Shown: one piece after another, positions 1-10,050 of the stretch
How the letters are laid out: every line of letters starts with the position of its first letter
Numbering within the stretch: position 1 is the stretch's first letter
The notes under the pieces: model-generated
What the model was told of the DNA's origin: nothing
Database searches by the model: none
The model's input: the letters and a program-made list of their open reading frames with translations, nothing else
From: Gaeumannomyces sp. JS-464
Lineage: Eukaryota; Ascomycota; Sordariomycetes; Magnaporthales; Magnaporthaceae
DNA: 64,000 nt
Reading direction: 5' to 3'
Assembly: GCA_002197995.1 (NCBI GenBank)
Contig: NGZR01000007.1
Span: forward strand, 1,694,399-1,758,398
Translations under genes and position numbers: made by a program

Positions 1-173
1 GAAGCGGGCCCACGGATTTCCTCCAGCCCGCTACATCTACGAAGACGAGACAATCCCGTCCGGCTGTGCTTCCGTCGACTGGGTGGTCCTGTGCGCAGAC
101 ATGGTCCCGCTGCGGCCCTGGCGACAACTGGAACCATGACTCGGCCGGCGATGTCAAGTGTGTCGCGCAGTAA
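1..173 (+). CDS. 3' end of an unidentified gene (partial)
   Basis: The first ~125 bases read as protein in frame 2 (…ARYIYEDETIPSG, then DWVVLCADMVPLRP). A convincing C-terminus (GDNWNHDSAGDVKCVAQ, TAA at 171-173) continues in frame 3. One base fewer in the CCC near position 116 would join the two. The rest of the gene lies outside the window, so no family can be named. The Cys, Trp and Asp/Asn-rich tail would suit a secreted or enzymatic protein, but that is a guess. Confidence 0.4.
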   Translation, partial: SGPTDFLQPATSTKTRQSRPAVLPSTGWSCAQTWSRCGPGDNWNHDSAGDVKCVAQ

Positions 174-1361
174 AGCGGGTGGCACAGAACAGTTTGAAAG
201 ATAGCTGGACGGAGACAACGACGTTTTTGATGTTAGCAGCCCATAAGGCAACGCGAAAAATGAGGATAATCATAGCGCGGGACTCAGCATCGACAAAGGT
301 TTAGATCCTGTACGTAAATAATTAATTATAATCGATATTGGGGATGCCTCCGTCTTCAACCGTGACACTTGGAACCAATGGGGGATATGCAACATCGCTT
401 GCCAGCGCAGGGCCGGTACAGCCCCCACCGTGGCACCAGCAGGCACGAGCGAAAGGAAACATCTACTAGCCCACAGAATCGCAAATTGGTACAAACACAA
501 CGCCTTTCCCCAGCCAACGCTTAGCCCTGACTGCCACCGCCGATTGTGTATCTATTTTATGCGTCTCCTCTACCGCAGCGCATAAATGTCGCCAAAGCAG
601 GATTTTTTTAGGTTTGTAAGCGCTTGTCTACCTACTTTAGACCATTCCTCGCTGCCATCTTTCTGGGCAAAGGAGCACTGATGTTATGGCACCGTGCCAC
701 AGGATATCGCTTGTTGGCGACGGAGCTGGAGCCACCGATCAGCTTCGGCAGCACTCCATGGTTGCATGGCTTTCGACGCCGCCACAGCGGGCCGTCTCGC
801 TTTTTTTTTTTCTTTTTTTTTTTTAAATGGTGCCAAATCGGGATCAATCTTGTCATGGCTTCTATTTTGAACGCATTCCCCCATGCGCTACCCATGTGCA
901 GATCAAGGCGCTTTGGCCACAAGCAGCAACCCCACGACTCGTGGGAGGCCCCCCCCCCCCCCCCCCGCTGCCCGTCTCGACTATCTCGCGTGGCCACGGG
1001 TGGCTACCATTGATGCTACCTCACAGAGGCCTGAGCTCAGATGCCGATTTTGGAAATCGAGTGCTTCCACCAGATCGGAAATAGGAGCACCCACGAGATC
1101 TCAAGGGACGAGGACGGAGCATAAATGCGTCGCCCTCCGGTCTCGATGAGTCTTCTAATCTCCCTTCTCCATCATCACCCACCAACCTCTCAGCCTCTCC
1201 TCTCCTCTCCTAGCCATCCACCACTTCATCCAACCAACAACTTCTTCAATCTGTTGCCAACAGCCTTGTGTCTTACTCTCCATCTCCGCGACGAGGCACT
1301 CATCAACCCGCCTCCAACAAACGACCAACTTTCTCCAACCAATCAACCCCACCAAGCAAAA
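174..1361. other. Intergenic region with homopolymer runs and pyrimidine-rich leader
   Basis: No convincing gene. Holds a near-pure T tract (about 801-823) and an 18-base C run (949-966). From about 1150 the plus strand becomes C/T/A-rich (CTCTTCTAATCTCCC, then CCAACCAATCAACCCC just before the ATG), which is typical of a fungal 5' leader for the gene at 1362. Reading frames here are low-complexity and show no family resemblance. Confidence 0.5.
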
Positions 1362-1673
1362 ATGTACTTCTCCGCCGCCGCCCTCCTGGCCCTGCTGGCC
1401 GCCTCCCAGGTCGCCGCCGCGCCCCTGACCACCGACAGCGACGTGGCCGCCGTCAGCATCGCGCAGCGGAGCGTCTCCGCGTCCGCCCCGGCCGCCGCCG
1501 CCGCCGCCATCGACGAGGAGGCCGACGAGGCCCCCGTCGAAGAGGAGCCCGAGCAGGTCGCCCCCAGGCTGAGGACTCGGGCCCGGGGGTCGAAGAAGCC
1601 TGCGTCGGGAGTTCCCGACCGGAGCGGTGGCAGGATCGCCGTGTGCGGCAAAGGCCTGTGGTCGGGCTGCTAA
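1362..1673 (+). CDS. Small secreted protein with a two-cysteine C-terminal peptide
   Basis: Single exon of 103 aa. Residues 1-20 are a clear signal peptide (MYFSAAALLALLAASQVAAA). An Ala-rich stretch follows, then an acidic block around residues 50-67 (EEADEAPVEEEPEQ), a basic block (RLRTRARGSKKP) and a short C-terminus ending VCGKGLWSGC. Order (signal, acidic pro-region, basic cleavage-like segment, compact Cys peptide) resembles a processed secreted peptide precursor or a small effector. There is no clean KR (Kex2) site; the cleavable-looking sites are RTRAR and SKK. It is not a repeat-type alpha-pheromone precursor. The ATG was chosen because it follows a good fungal leader and starts the signal peptide. 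Family not recognised. Confidence 0.7.
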   Translation: MYFSAAALLALLAASQVAAAPLTTDSDVAAVSIAQRSVSASAPAAAAAAIDEEADEAPVEEEPEQVAPRLRTRARGSKKPASGVPDRSGGRIAVCGKGLWSGC

Positions 1674-2554
1674 GCGGCTGCCGTCTCCCTCCTGGGCCGG
1701 CGGCGCGACGAAGACGTCGGCCTCAAACTTTCCTATCTCTGTCAGCGTTGGAATTCGCGGAAGCGTGGAGTTTTTGCCTCCCCATTCTCTTCCGAACCAC
1801 CTTTTGTTCTCCTGCTTTCTTTTTGCTATTTGTTTCCCTTCTTTTTTTTCTCGCTGCTTCTTTTCGGGGTACTCCTTTGCTGTCATTCTTTAGCGTTTCA
1901 ATCCAGGTTTCTTTTGCTTGCTTCAGCCGTTTTCGTCAGGGCTGTATCTGACGACGTGATGTCTCTCCGCCGCCACGCCGTGAATGGTTATTGGAGACAT
2001 CCAATGCTGTCCTTGTCGCGGAGCCCGTCGACCCACATAACCTACCATGTACTTGAATAGTGCTTGGCATCGATGCCACCTTGCCCGCCCCGGGAGGGGC
2101 CACGTTGCAGCCCAGGTTCCATAGCAAGAGCAGGCCCGCCGTCCGGCCGCATCCTCGTCTTCACGAAAAGCGAAAAGCTCCAGTTTCCTCGGGACTTCCT
2201 AATGTGCACGCATTTGCACCCGAAGAGTGCCAATGGTAGAGGTATTGGCAGTGATGGATTTCTTTCTTTTTCATTGTTTCCTTCCAAAAGATTACATCCG
2301 GGCATAGGTATCTTCCTGTTTCCATTCTCCGTGTTGAACCTCAAAAAGTGGTAAGCGAGGCCAAAACCAAATCCCTTCCGACCACCAAATTTTGCGCGCA
2401 CCTCTTTTCGGTACTCTTGCGGGAACTCCCAGTGCTCTCTGCTTTCGGCCACTACCTCATCTCGTCTGTGGATAGAATCTTTTAGCGTTCTCGGTTGAAG
2501 TTGTTAGCGGGACCAACTGAGTGCATGGTGATAGATGAACCTGCTTACCTTTTT
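1674..2554. other. Intergenic region
   Basis: Holds the T/C-rich 3' region of the secreted-peptide gene (about 1790-1900) and otherwise no gene I can support. A minus-strand frame at 2350-2452 begins MAESREHWEFPQEYRKEV and could be a short exon, but it runs into low-quality sequence and was not called. Confidence 0.4.
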
Positions 2555-2913
2555 TTACCGAAGGAGCATAAAAACAAGTCCACCAACGCGCTCGGCGTTG
2601 GTCGCCACAATCCGGCCTCTGGCCGACTTGCCGATGCTAAGCGTCTTGAGCGTGGCCGTCATCCGGGCCAAGATCATGTCTTGGACGACGACCGGGCTGG
2701 CACGCACGCCGAGGGCCATGATTGACTCCCTGAGCTTCGTAGGAAGCTTGCGGACCTCTGTCGACGCCATCGCGGTCCGAATGGGCTCTGCTTTGTGCCG
2801 CTTATGGCCTATTTGCTCCAGAATACCAGTGGCCACCGCACCGGCGGCGAACCGCCCTATTGCGCGGGATTCGTGGCAAGGACGTCTTGGCCAGCTGGCT
2901 GAATATCGGGCAT
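2555..2913 (-). CDS. Small helical protein, family member P1 (frame break near N-terminus)
   Basis: Start codon at 2911-2913 (MPDIQPAGQDVLATNP), stop TAA at 2555-2557. The N-terminal 17 codons are in one frame; the rest (AIGRFAAGAVATGILEQIGH … AERVGGLVFMLLR) is in another. One more C in the CCC near 2863 would give exactly 119 codons, the same length as the member at 9692-10050, with which it aligns throughout: TGI/LxxxxGHK near residue 38, a VVQDM/VEVQDM core, and an ER(V/L)GGL(V/A)F end. Predicted all-helical, Ala/Leu-rich, no signal peptide, no membrane segment. Family not recognised. A MITE lies 2 nt upstream of the ATG, so its own promoter is displaced by at least 549 bp and the gene may be silenced or rewired. 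Confidence 0.6.
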
Positions 2914-2918
2914 ACTAA

Positions 2919-3467
2919 GGGCGTGTTTGTCGGTAGGGGTGTTTTTTGTTTTTTCCATACTATTTTAAAAACCGCTGGTTTATCGGGTGGCGGGTCTGTG
3001 CCAAGGGTGCCCCGGCCCTTGCGAAAATCATTCGAAAGACCCGCCAGAAGTATTTTTTATCCAGGACAACGAGTCGCGTTGATACAGCCCCTGGCTACCT
3101 TTTTCGCCACCTCCTGTGCCACCTCCTGACCAGGGCTTTAGCACGACGAATATATAAAGCCGGCCACCCTCCCGCCTTTCGGAAAGCTTTGGAAAAATTT
3201 CGAAGCTCAAAAAGGGCTAAAAGGGCCAGGGGAGCCAGGAGGGCCAAGCACGTGTAGATAAAACCAGATAGGAATGAAGTTTTTCTTTTTTCGCCACGGC
3301 CTAAATAGGAAATTGGTTTGCAAATGTGATTCAGGTAAAAATAAAAATAAAAAAAAGGTACATTTTTTATTGCAAGGCCCCTGGTTACGCTTATTTCGGG
3401 AGTATCCGTATGCAAAAAACAAGCCGGGGTCAAAAAACAAAAAACACCATTACCGACAAACACGCCC
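2919..3467. mobile_element. Harbinger-type MITE, 549 bp, TSD TAA
   Basis: Left end reads GGGCGTGTTTGTCGGTA then GGGGTGTTTTTTGTTTTTT; the right end is its reverse complement with few mismatches, giving ~36-bp terminal inverted repeats. The element is flanked on both sides by TAA (2916-2918 and 3468-3470), the TWA target duplication expected of PIF/Harbinger transposition. It has no credible ORF, so it is non-autonomous. Its ends share the GTTTTTTGTTTTTT motif and the leading G-run and TGTTT pattern with the larger element at 3653-7608, so mobilisation by a related transposase is likely (inference). It does not look RIP-mutated, as expected for a short element. Confidence 0.9.
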
Positions 3468-4287
3468 TAAAACACCATCAGCATCAGGTAGCTGGCCGGG
3501 TATTGCCGGAATGCAGCCTGGAAGGGCGATTGGTTAGGGAGGCCTGTAAAATAACCAGACCCTTGTATCGCTGTACTTAATTTCGTCTCCGGCGACTCCT
3601 TGGGAATTCCCTCTCCTGCCGCGGGCCGCTGCGGCACGTTGTTGCCAACTTAGGGGCTGTTTTAGACAATGTGGTTTTTGGTTTTTTGACCCCCCCTGTG
3701 GTTTTTTGCCGGTTTTCTTCGAAGTGGAGATAATTGCCGGGATAGCCCTGTGGCAAATCATGTATCTTTGGCCCTGTTTTCCGGTGGATTTACATCCCCG
3801 GCAGCCGAGGGGCGTCCACCCGTCGAATGCAACGGCACGGACGATCAAAATAGAAGCTATTCCCAAAATAAAGGTGGCCATGTAACGCGTTAACGCGAGT
3901 GGGAATAGCGTCGCGTTTTGGAGGATCCAAAGGGCCTTTAAGGCTGGTAATAATATCGTTCGAAAGCCCGGAAGCCAGGCACTTTCGTAATATATAAGGG
4001 GACAACTTTGGCGTGCTGGTTTTAAATAAAAACAACTATAACAACGATCCAAAAACACTATTCACACTACCCTCGTCGCCATATCTCGCCATCTTGCCCT
4101 CCGTCCCCGGCGCCGGCGCCCGGGACAGGAAGATAGGGCTGTATTTTTGCAACCCTCGTCTACTATCGCCTTTATCGAGGATTAGGAGGATCCCCCGGCC
4201 ACCCAGATCACGTTAGGGACTTTAGCGATCTTTTTAAACGTCCCGAAGGCCGGCAATTTGCACGGCTTTTCCGATCCTTTTAAGGCC

Positions 4288-4854
4288 ATGGAAGCTTCGG
4301 AAGCACCGGAATCGCTTTTAGCGCCCTTTCCTACCCCCTTTCCCGCACCCTTTTTCGCACCCTCCCTCGCCATAGCCTCGCAGGCGTCCCAGGGGACCTT
4401 TGGAAAGGGTCCCTGAGCCTCCCAAGATGCCCGGAAACGCATAAACTGGACCGCCGACCAGTTGTTAGCCTTCCTCGAGGCTTTTGCGGAGGCCGGCCGG
4501 CAGGGAAAAACGAACCCGGCGATCGCCAATTGGCAGGCTAAATGCCTTAAAATGGCGGCAAAGACTTTATCCGATTAATGGCCCGATATTAACTGGTTAA
4601 AAAGGGTTAAAAACAAGTATAATAATCTCCGGGGGCAATATAAAAACTGGTTAGATTTTGGGAGGCGGTCGGGCGTTGCCCTCGATCCGGTCACGGGACT
4701 GTATCTCGCCAGCGAGCAGGTTTGGGAATCGTTTTTTACGGTCCGGCCTAGCGCCCGCTGGATGCGGAGGAGGGCTTTTTTCCGCCCGGACCTCCACGAG
4801 GCCGCCTTCGCAGGCAACTGGGCCAAAGGGGATTATATCGTTACGGCCGCTTAA
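4288..4854 (+). pseudogene. Myb/SANT-like DNA-binding protein of the Harbinger element (RIP-damaged)
   Basis: ATG at 4288 opens MEASEAPESLLAP. After one frame change, the conserved part starts near 4440 (NWTADQLLAFLEAF…) and continues NWLKRVKNKYNNLRGQYKNW, then DPVTGLYLASEQVWESFF. The order (W-rich helix; KNK…L…QYKNW; SG…DP.TG…AS..VW) is that of the Myb_DNA-bind_3 proteins encoded beside PIF/Harbinger transposases, where they help the transposase bind DNA and enter the nucleus. A TAA (SD*WPD, near 4576) and the frame change inactivate it; TAA fits C-to-T RIP. Similar coding-like but broken sequence on the same strand goes on to about 5270 and may be its C-terminus. Confidence 0.75.
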
Positions 4855-6055
4855 CGCCTTTAAGGTATAAACCGCGAGGCCCGGCCCGCGAGGAGGGCCG
4901 GCCACCTTACCGTGGCCGAGGCCCAATTCCACGTGGGGGACCGCCTCCTAAAGGCCGCTTAAACGTTAGCCCGGGCCGGATTTGTATTTGGCTGGGACTT
5001 TTCCCTTTTAAACCCGCGATTTACCCCTTCGAATTCGCGGTCGTCCTTAAGCGGCCGGGCGCTTTGCAAGCGTTAGCTAAGGCAGGAGCTTTAAATATAA
5101 ACCGCAAAAGAGTTGCGCAAATACCTTTGGGAGGGTATGCAAAGCGGCTTTAAGCGGAAATTAATTAGGGCGTTTAAAAAGGACGAGGGGATAGCCTACT
5201 AATGGTTAACTAAAGCCGAGTACCGGGATATTATCGTGGAGATAGTGGAAAACGACGAGTTAAAGCTGTAGTTGGGATCGAGGCGGTTCGAATAAGGGTA
5301 TTCCCGTAATTATACGACCTAAATTGGTAAAGTTAAAAGGGAATGTTATTATTAGCTTTGTTTTATTATATCGTTAAGGTCGAAAGGTTAGTATTACGGA
5401 AATTACTATTAAGTAAATTCCTATAAACATAATTGTTAATATTTAAATAAATAAAAATGGCGTTAATCGGGCCGCGGGTTACGGCATTCGATTCGCTTTA
5501 AAAAAAAGGATTAAAATGCATTAAATCCTAACGAGTGCAAACGTTAAAACCATTAGTAATGGTGGCTAAAAATTAAACGGTTAAATTTGACGAGTGCCGC
5601 TTTTAAGTCGCGATATTTATTAGGCTTAAAAAACCCGCCGTATAAACGATCGCTATTACATTTATACCTAAACGGGCAATAAATACGCATATTTAATATA
5701 ATACCCCGATTTATTCCCCAACCGCCGTTTTAATTTTTACCCGTTCCTTTCGAAAAGTACACCATTTAACTCGCTTTGGTAAAAGTAATCGATTAATAGT
5801 TTTAACGTATAAAGCTAATTATTTTTCGCTATATTAAACCTCGGGAAACCTATTATAAAAACCATTACCATATCGCCGTTTACGGCTAATCTCTTATTCG
5901 AACCAATGCTTTAATTAATAAGCCACGATATTTTCCCGATTACCCTCGCCGAAACGAATCGATTGCATATTACCCGTTTTTTCCCGAGCCTTATACGTTT
6001 AATAATCGGCCCATAATTTATTAGTTATTAAAATCCTATAATAATTCCAAAACGC

Positions 6056-6760
6056 TTACGTTATATCCATTTCCCGCCCTCGCTTTACACCTTTTCTTTT
6101 AACGTAAAACTTTCGAAATGCATTTTCTCTTTTATTTTTAACTTTTTTAAAACCAGAATTAAATGCTAAAAATGCTTTAAATTCCTTTTCCAGGATAAAG
6201 TTATGCAAAGCCGTAACGGTTAATACGATATCGATTTGCGAGCGGATACCGTAATCGAGGGGCGTGCTTTTAATAATTTTCCAGCGGCTTTTAAAATTAC
6301 CGAAAGCCTTTTTAATAACCACGCGCATTTTTGCATAATGTAAATTAAAAAGCTCGGTAGGGGTTTCCGGCCGGGTTAAGCCTTATTTTTTAAAAGTAAT
6401 ACCTCGTCGCCATAAACGGGGTTATTACCCCGGTGCTTTGGAAAAAGCCGGCATTTTCAAAGTAAAAATAGCCTTTTAGGATGCGAAATCCGGCCTGTTA
6501 AGCCTTCCTAAGCAATAAAAAGTCGTATATCGAGCCCTCGGCGCCAACCATAACGAAAACGAACCGCTTGCCGTAATTTACGGCCGCTAAAACGTTTTAT
6601 GCCGTTAAGCCTTTCCGACTTTTTTTAAGCGATCCCTTCCGCCCCGCTAACTTTAGCGTTAATTAAAGTCCTGTTAATAGCTTCCAGGCACCTAGCAAAG
6701 GCCTCCCGGACCTCCTGTCGCCGGGAATCGGGCCACCGGACGTCGGATATTTCCGGTAAC
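6056..6760 (-). pseudogene. DDE transposase (DDE_Tnp_4, Harbinger) remnant
   Basis: Reading the minus strand: AINRTLINAKVSGAEG (near 6680), then SRKGLTA*NVLAAVNYGKRF, VMVGAEGSIYD, GYFYFENAGFF, then after a frame change GLTRPETPTELFNLHYAKMR and VVIKKAFGNFKSRW … ALHNFI. This follows the DDE_Tnp_4 order: IDGT, NRKG..QNVLA..DFDLRF, GWEGSAHD, LADAGY, ELFNLRHAxxRxVIERxFGxxKRRW, ALHNFI. The catalytic Asp positions read Asn (INRT, ENAG) and Gln reads TAA, the exact changes RIP makes (G-to-A, C-to-T). N-terminal sequence continues toward about 7150 but is too degraded to delimit. Confidence 0.85.
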
Positions 6761-7611
6761 GTTACAAACGCGGCGTTAAAGGCGATTATGGCTTGCAGCA
6801 CCTCGTAAAAGTACGGTGCATCGTAAAAAAGCTATGGCTAAAAAATGGGCCGCCACTCGGAAAAAGACACCCTGCTTATAAAATATAGGAAATAGGCCAC
6901 TTTCTCGCGCATAAAAAGTAGTTTTAACCCCTGGAAACCCGTATGCGTAATTAGCCAATTGCAAAGGTTTAGAAAAGTGCTTTGGGTAACCCGGAAAAGC
7001 TGCTAAAAGGCCGGGGCGGCCTCGGGTTGTTACCAGTACTGGAAAAAGGTGTCGCCGGAAAATATCGTCGTATGCACGGTCCTTAGGCCTCCGCTTAGCC
7101 CGTAAGGTAACCCGGAAATGCAGGTGGTCGTAACGGCTTGCATATAAAAAAGGAACATTTAACGGGCTTTGCGCCGCGATAAGGCTCGGGAGACGGCTGG
7201 GGAAATATCCATGAGATAGAGCAAAAAAAAGGCGAGTTGAACGGTATATTTGCTATATTAAACGGCCAAAGATTGAAGCCAAAACGATCGAGTTTACTTT
7301 AAACCCCTACTGCCGCCGTAATCTGGATCCCTTCCTCTATTTAACCCGTGGGCCGGCCGGCCGGCCTACCCTCTCTTTAACCCTCCCAGCCCCTCCCAAA
7401 TCAAGGGTTACACGTGGCTTGCAGGGCCTCCATCCGACCGACTCGTTGGCCTGGCCAAAATGGTACTTTTGGCGGGCCAAATCCTATTTTTACTAGGGGT
7501 TTTATATGGGTCGAGGCCGGGGGGCCTCGGGTCCACCATCGGTTTCTCAAGCGGTTGGCAAAAATAGTATGTAAAAAACCAAAAACCGAAATAGCCTAGG
7601 ACAGCCCCTTA

Positions 7612-9691
7612 GAGACGAAGTAAGAACAGGTCCAGGTACCGTGAAGTAGAGTCGCGGCTGCCTTATGAAGTCAGGAATAGCCGGTTGGGTGTAGAGGAAT
7701 TGTTGGTTTGGTTGTGGAATGTTGGTGGAAGAACTGGAGACGAAACCCTGGGACAGGGTTGGGAAAAATTCAAGTCGCACAAAAAACTCTCTCAAATATT
7801 ATGTCATCGGTAGGTGGGGCGTTCCAGTTTCCGCCTGATGTTGAAGAATGCCTCAGCGCCGCGCGAGACTTGCTTGACGGAAAGAAAAAAAATCCCTTGA
7901 TTCCTTTGCTCCTTCCATCTCTGTTCCCCTGCTGTAGACTCCTGTATCTTTAAACACCTCTCTCCGGTTCTTTAAGGACCAGTTACCCGAACTAACCAGA
8001 AGTTAGGAGATGAGTAACTTTGCCCAGCTGCTTTATGGGTTAACAATAAAGCGGAAACGCCAAAGCGCTCCATATTTCCAGCCACGACCCCTCAAGCTTT
8101 GGACTTCTTCAAAAGGCTCTTCGTGATGGCAGCCAGCATGCGAGCTTGAAGCATCTCTCGCGAGCGTTTTTTTCTTTTGCTTTTATATATCTTCCGAGCT
8201 TGCTTCTCCGCATTGCTACGCGCTCCTATAAGCCTCTCGGCGCACCTTTGGTTGAACCTTCATGCCAGCAGAAGTAGCGGGAGTAAGGATGCAGGCCCTG
8301 CTTTGACCTTTCAGTCCACCGTGTGCAACGCCTTTAGTAACCAGCAGAGAGTCTCTCGGCTTGTTGGTCGTCGTTGATTTTTTCTCTAACCAAGAACCAT
8401 GGAGACTTAGCCTTTAATGCCCTCGGCGTTGCCCGTCATTATATTTCGCGATGCGGAGTTTTTAATGCTAATGTCTCGAAGGGTGGTCTTCATCTCTGAT
8501 ATAAGCATACCTTAAACGCTGGTAGACGTGTGTGGCGGAATTGATATACGCTGTCATCCTTTACGTCGCCGCCAGAGTACTCTGCCCGCGCTACTGCCGT
8601 CATAAAGGGCCTGGAGATAGCTTTAAGTTGATAGGGGTTATCTTGGCCGTGGTTCAGCCCGGCCCGTAATAACGGGGTATTGGGGGCTAAGAGAACCTCG
8701 AAAGTTAAATCCGCAGATGTTAGCGCGGTGGGTTACTTATTTCGTTTAGGCTGGGTGCCAACCGGCAGAAACTGGGTGCTTCTTAGTGAGCCCCATTAAA
8801 ATCTGGCTGCTGAACTAACTTGGTAACCTTTATATTTACACTCAGTCCGGTGAAAATTGTCTTTACCCCCTGCTTCATCTCTTATTCTTCTAAGGAGCAA
8901 ACCCTGCCCCCACCTGAACGTGCTGTGCACAACTATACCAAAAGGGCTGTAAAATGGGGTGTTGTAGTTAATTATTTTCAGGTTTCACTACTGGATCTCT
9001 CCCCTCCCAGATTCCCTCATCCTGTCAAGCCGTGGAATAAGGAGAATGCAAAGGTTGTGGATTCGGGAAGAATGTTCGGAATCTCCTACACCCAAAAAGT
9101 CCCTCCACAAGACATCTCGGATTTATGATAAATCATGCGGACTGCTTTAATGTTTGAGATATTAGCTCTGGAAGATAGAAGCGCAAGCCAGTCCACATAA
9201 AGAAATTAGCATACTACCGTTGCAGACTTGAGTACCCCTCCGCGTCGGCTCCCATCTGTCTCGGTATCAAGTGATGAAGAGAGAAAAAGGAAAGATCACA
9301 ACGGAGGGAATGATTATTACTCTAAAAGCCGAGGAGAGTGGAGCAAGAAGTTAGGAACCGTTGGTGGATCAAAGCAGAACTGAAAATAAAGAAGAAAAAG
9401 GCCAGCATTATTTAGTCGGATCCCTTCGAAGCCGCGTTCTCAAAACCAATTCCTATGCCTCGCTTCTGTCCCACAACTTCCTGCAGGCCGTGAACAATGG
9501 CCATCATTTTCCTGGCTTAAAGCACTGCAGCTGTCCTTCCAAGCCATCGGTACCACACACTAGCTTATAACTACCCTGGTTTAATTTAGCAGTGATTAGC
9601 AATCCATGCTAGTGCGGTTAGGGTCCTTAGAAATATTGTGCGCCATTGCGGGATTCTCGAGAAGTGAAAGGACGAACCTGCTCGTTTTGCA
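7612..9691. other. Gene-poor region beyond the transposon
   Basis: No gene is supported. Base composition is mixed, with moderately AT-rich stretches (8000-9400). Reading frames of 60-102 codons occur (for example plus 8820-9128) but lack family features and have codon use unlike the neighbouring genes. It may contain old degraded repeats; I could not find inverted termini. Confidence 0.4.
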
Positions 9692-10050
9692 CTAGCCGGT
9701 CAGGGAAAAGGCGAGGCCGCCAAGACGCTCCATGTTATCTCCCACGATTTTCTTGGCCTTAGACTTGGATAAGCCGGACTTGACCAGAGCTTCAAGCATA
9801 TAAACTTGAAGCATATCCTGGACTTCCACCGGGTTCGCCTGGGTGCCATCAGCCACAATGGCTTTCTTGATTTCTTTTGCATCTTGCGAATCGCTCCCGA
9901 CGCAAGCGCCGTAACCATCAGGCCACGCTTGTCATCTTTGTGGCCTAGGGTTTTAAACAGGCCAGTGGTTGCAAATCCTGCAACTAGACGTGCGATGGCT
10001 TTGCCTGTCTTCTCCTTAGAGACCTCGCTGGCTGGTTGGTTCTCGGCCAT
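9692..10050 (-). CDS. Small helical protein, family member P2 (one frame break)
   Basis: Starts MAENQPASEVSKEKTGKAIA, continues LVAGFATTGLFKTLGHKDDK and TALASGAIRKMQ, then switches frame at an AAAA run near 9880-9890 and continues KEIKKAIVADGTQANPVEVQ … KKIVGDNMERLGGLAFSLTG, stop TAG at 9692-9694. One extra A restores a 119-residue protein identical in length to P1 and aligned with it end to end. A 44-nt intron (GTGGCC…CGCAAG) would also keep frame but has a poor donor and would remove conserved sequence, so a frame error is favoured. Helical, no signal peptide, no membrane segment, function unknown. Clear paralogue of P1 and more distantly of P3/P4 (37850-38814). Confidence 0.65.

Larger units (their letters stand above)
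3653..7608. mobile_element. PIF/Harbinger DNA transposon, full length but RIP-inactivated
   Basis: Left end GGGGCTGTTTTAGAC … GGTTTTTGGTTTTTT; right end, reverse-complemented, GGGGCTGTCCTAGGC … GGTTTTTGGTTTTTT. These are imperfect ~38-bp TIRs. TTA flanks both sides (3650-3652 and 7609-7611). Length 3956 bp. Inside are the two genes of this superfamily: a Myb/SANT protein on the plus strand (4288-4854) and a DDE transposase on the minus strand (about 6056-6760). The body, most strongly 5000-7150, is rich in TA, TTAA and CG but very poor in CA/TG, with in-frame TAA codons: a RIP signature. Flanking DNA is not affected, so RIP acted on the element as a repeat, implying other copies in the genome. 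Confidence 0.92.

Noticed and set aside
1362..1673. Alpha-pheromone (ppg-type) precursor
   Set aside because: Single C-terminal peptide, no repeated W-C-x-G-Q-x-C units and no regular KR-processing sites.
1155..1886. Minus-strand Gly-rich frame of 243 codons
   Set aside because: Antisense of the Ala-rich secreted-peptide gene; Gly runs mirror GCC codons.
2042..2452. Minus-strand ORF beginning MAESREHWEFPQEYRKEV
   Set aside because: The first ~35 residues look plausible, but the rest lacks protein-like character, and no splice partner was found.
9890..9935. 44-nt intron in P2
   Set aside because: It keeps frame, but the donor (GTGGCC) is poor, there is no branch point, and it would delete residues that align with P1 and P3.
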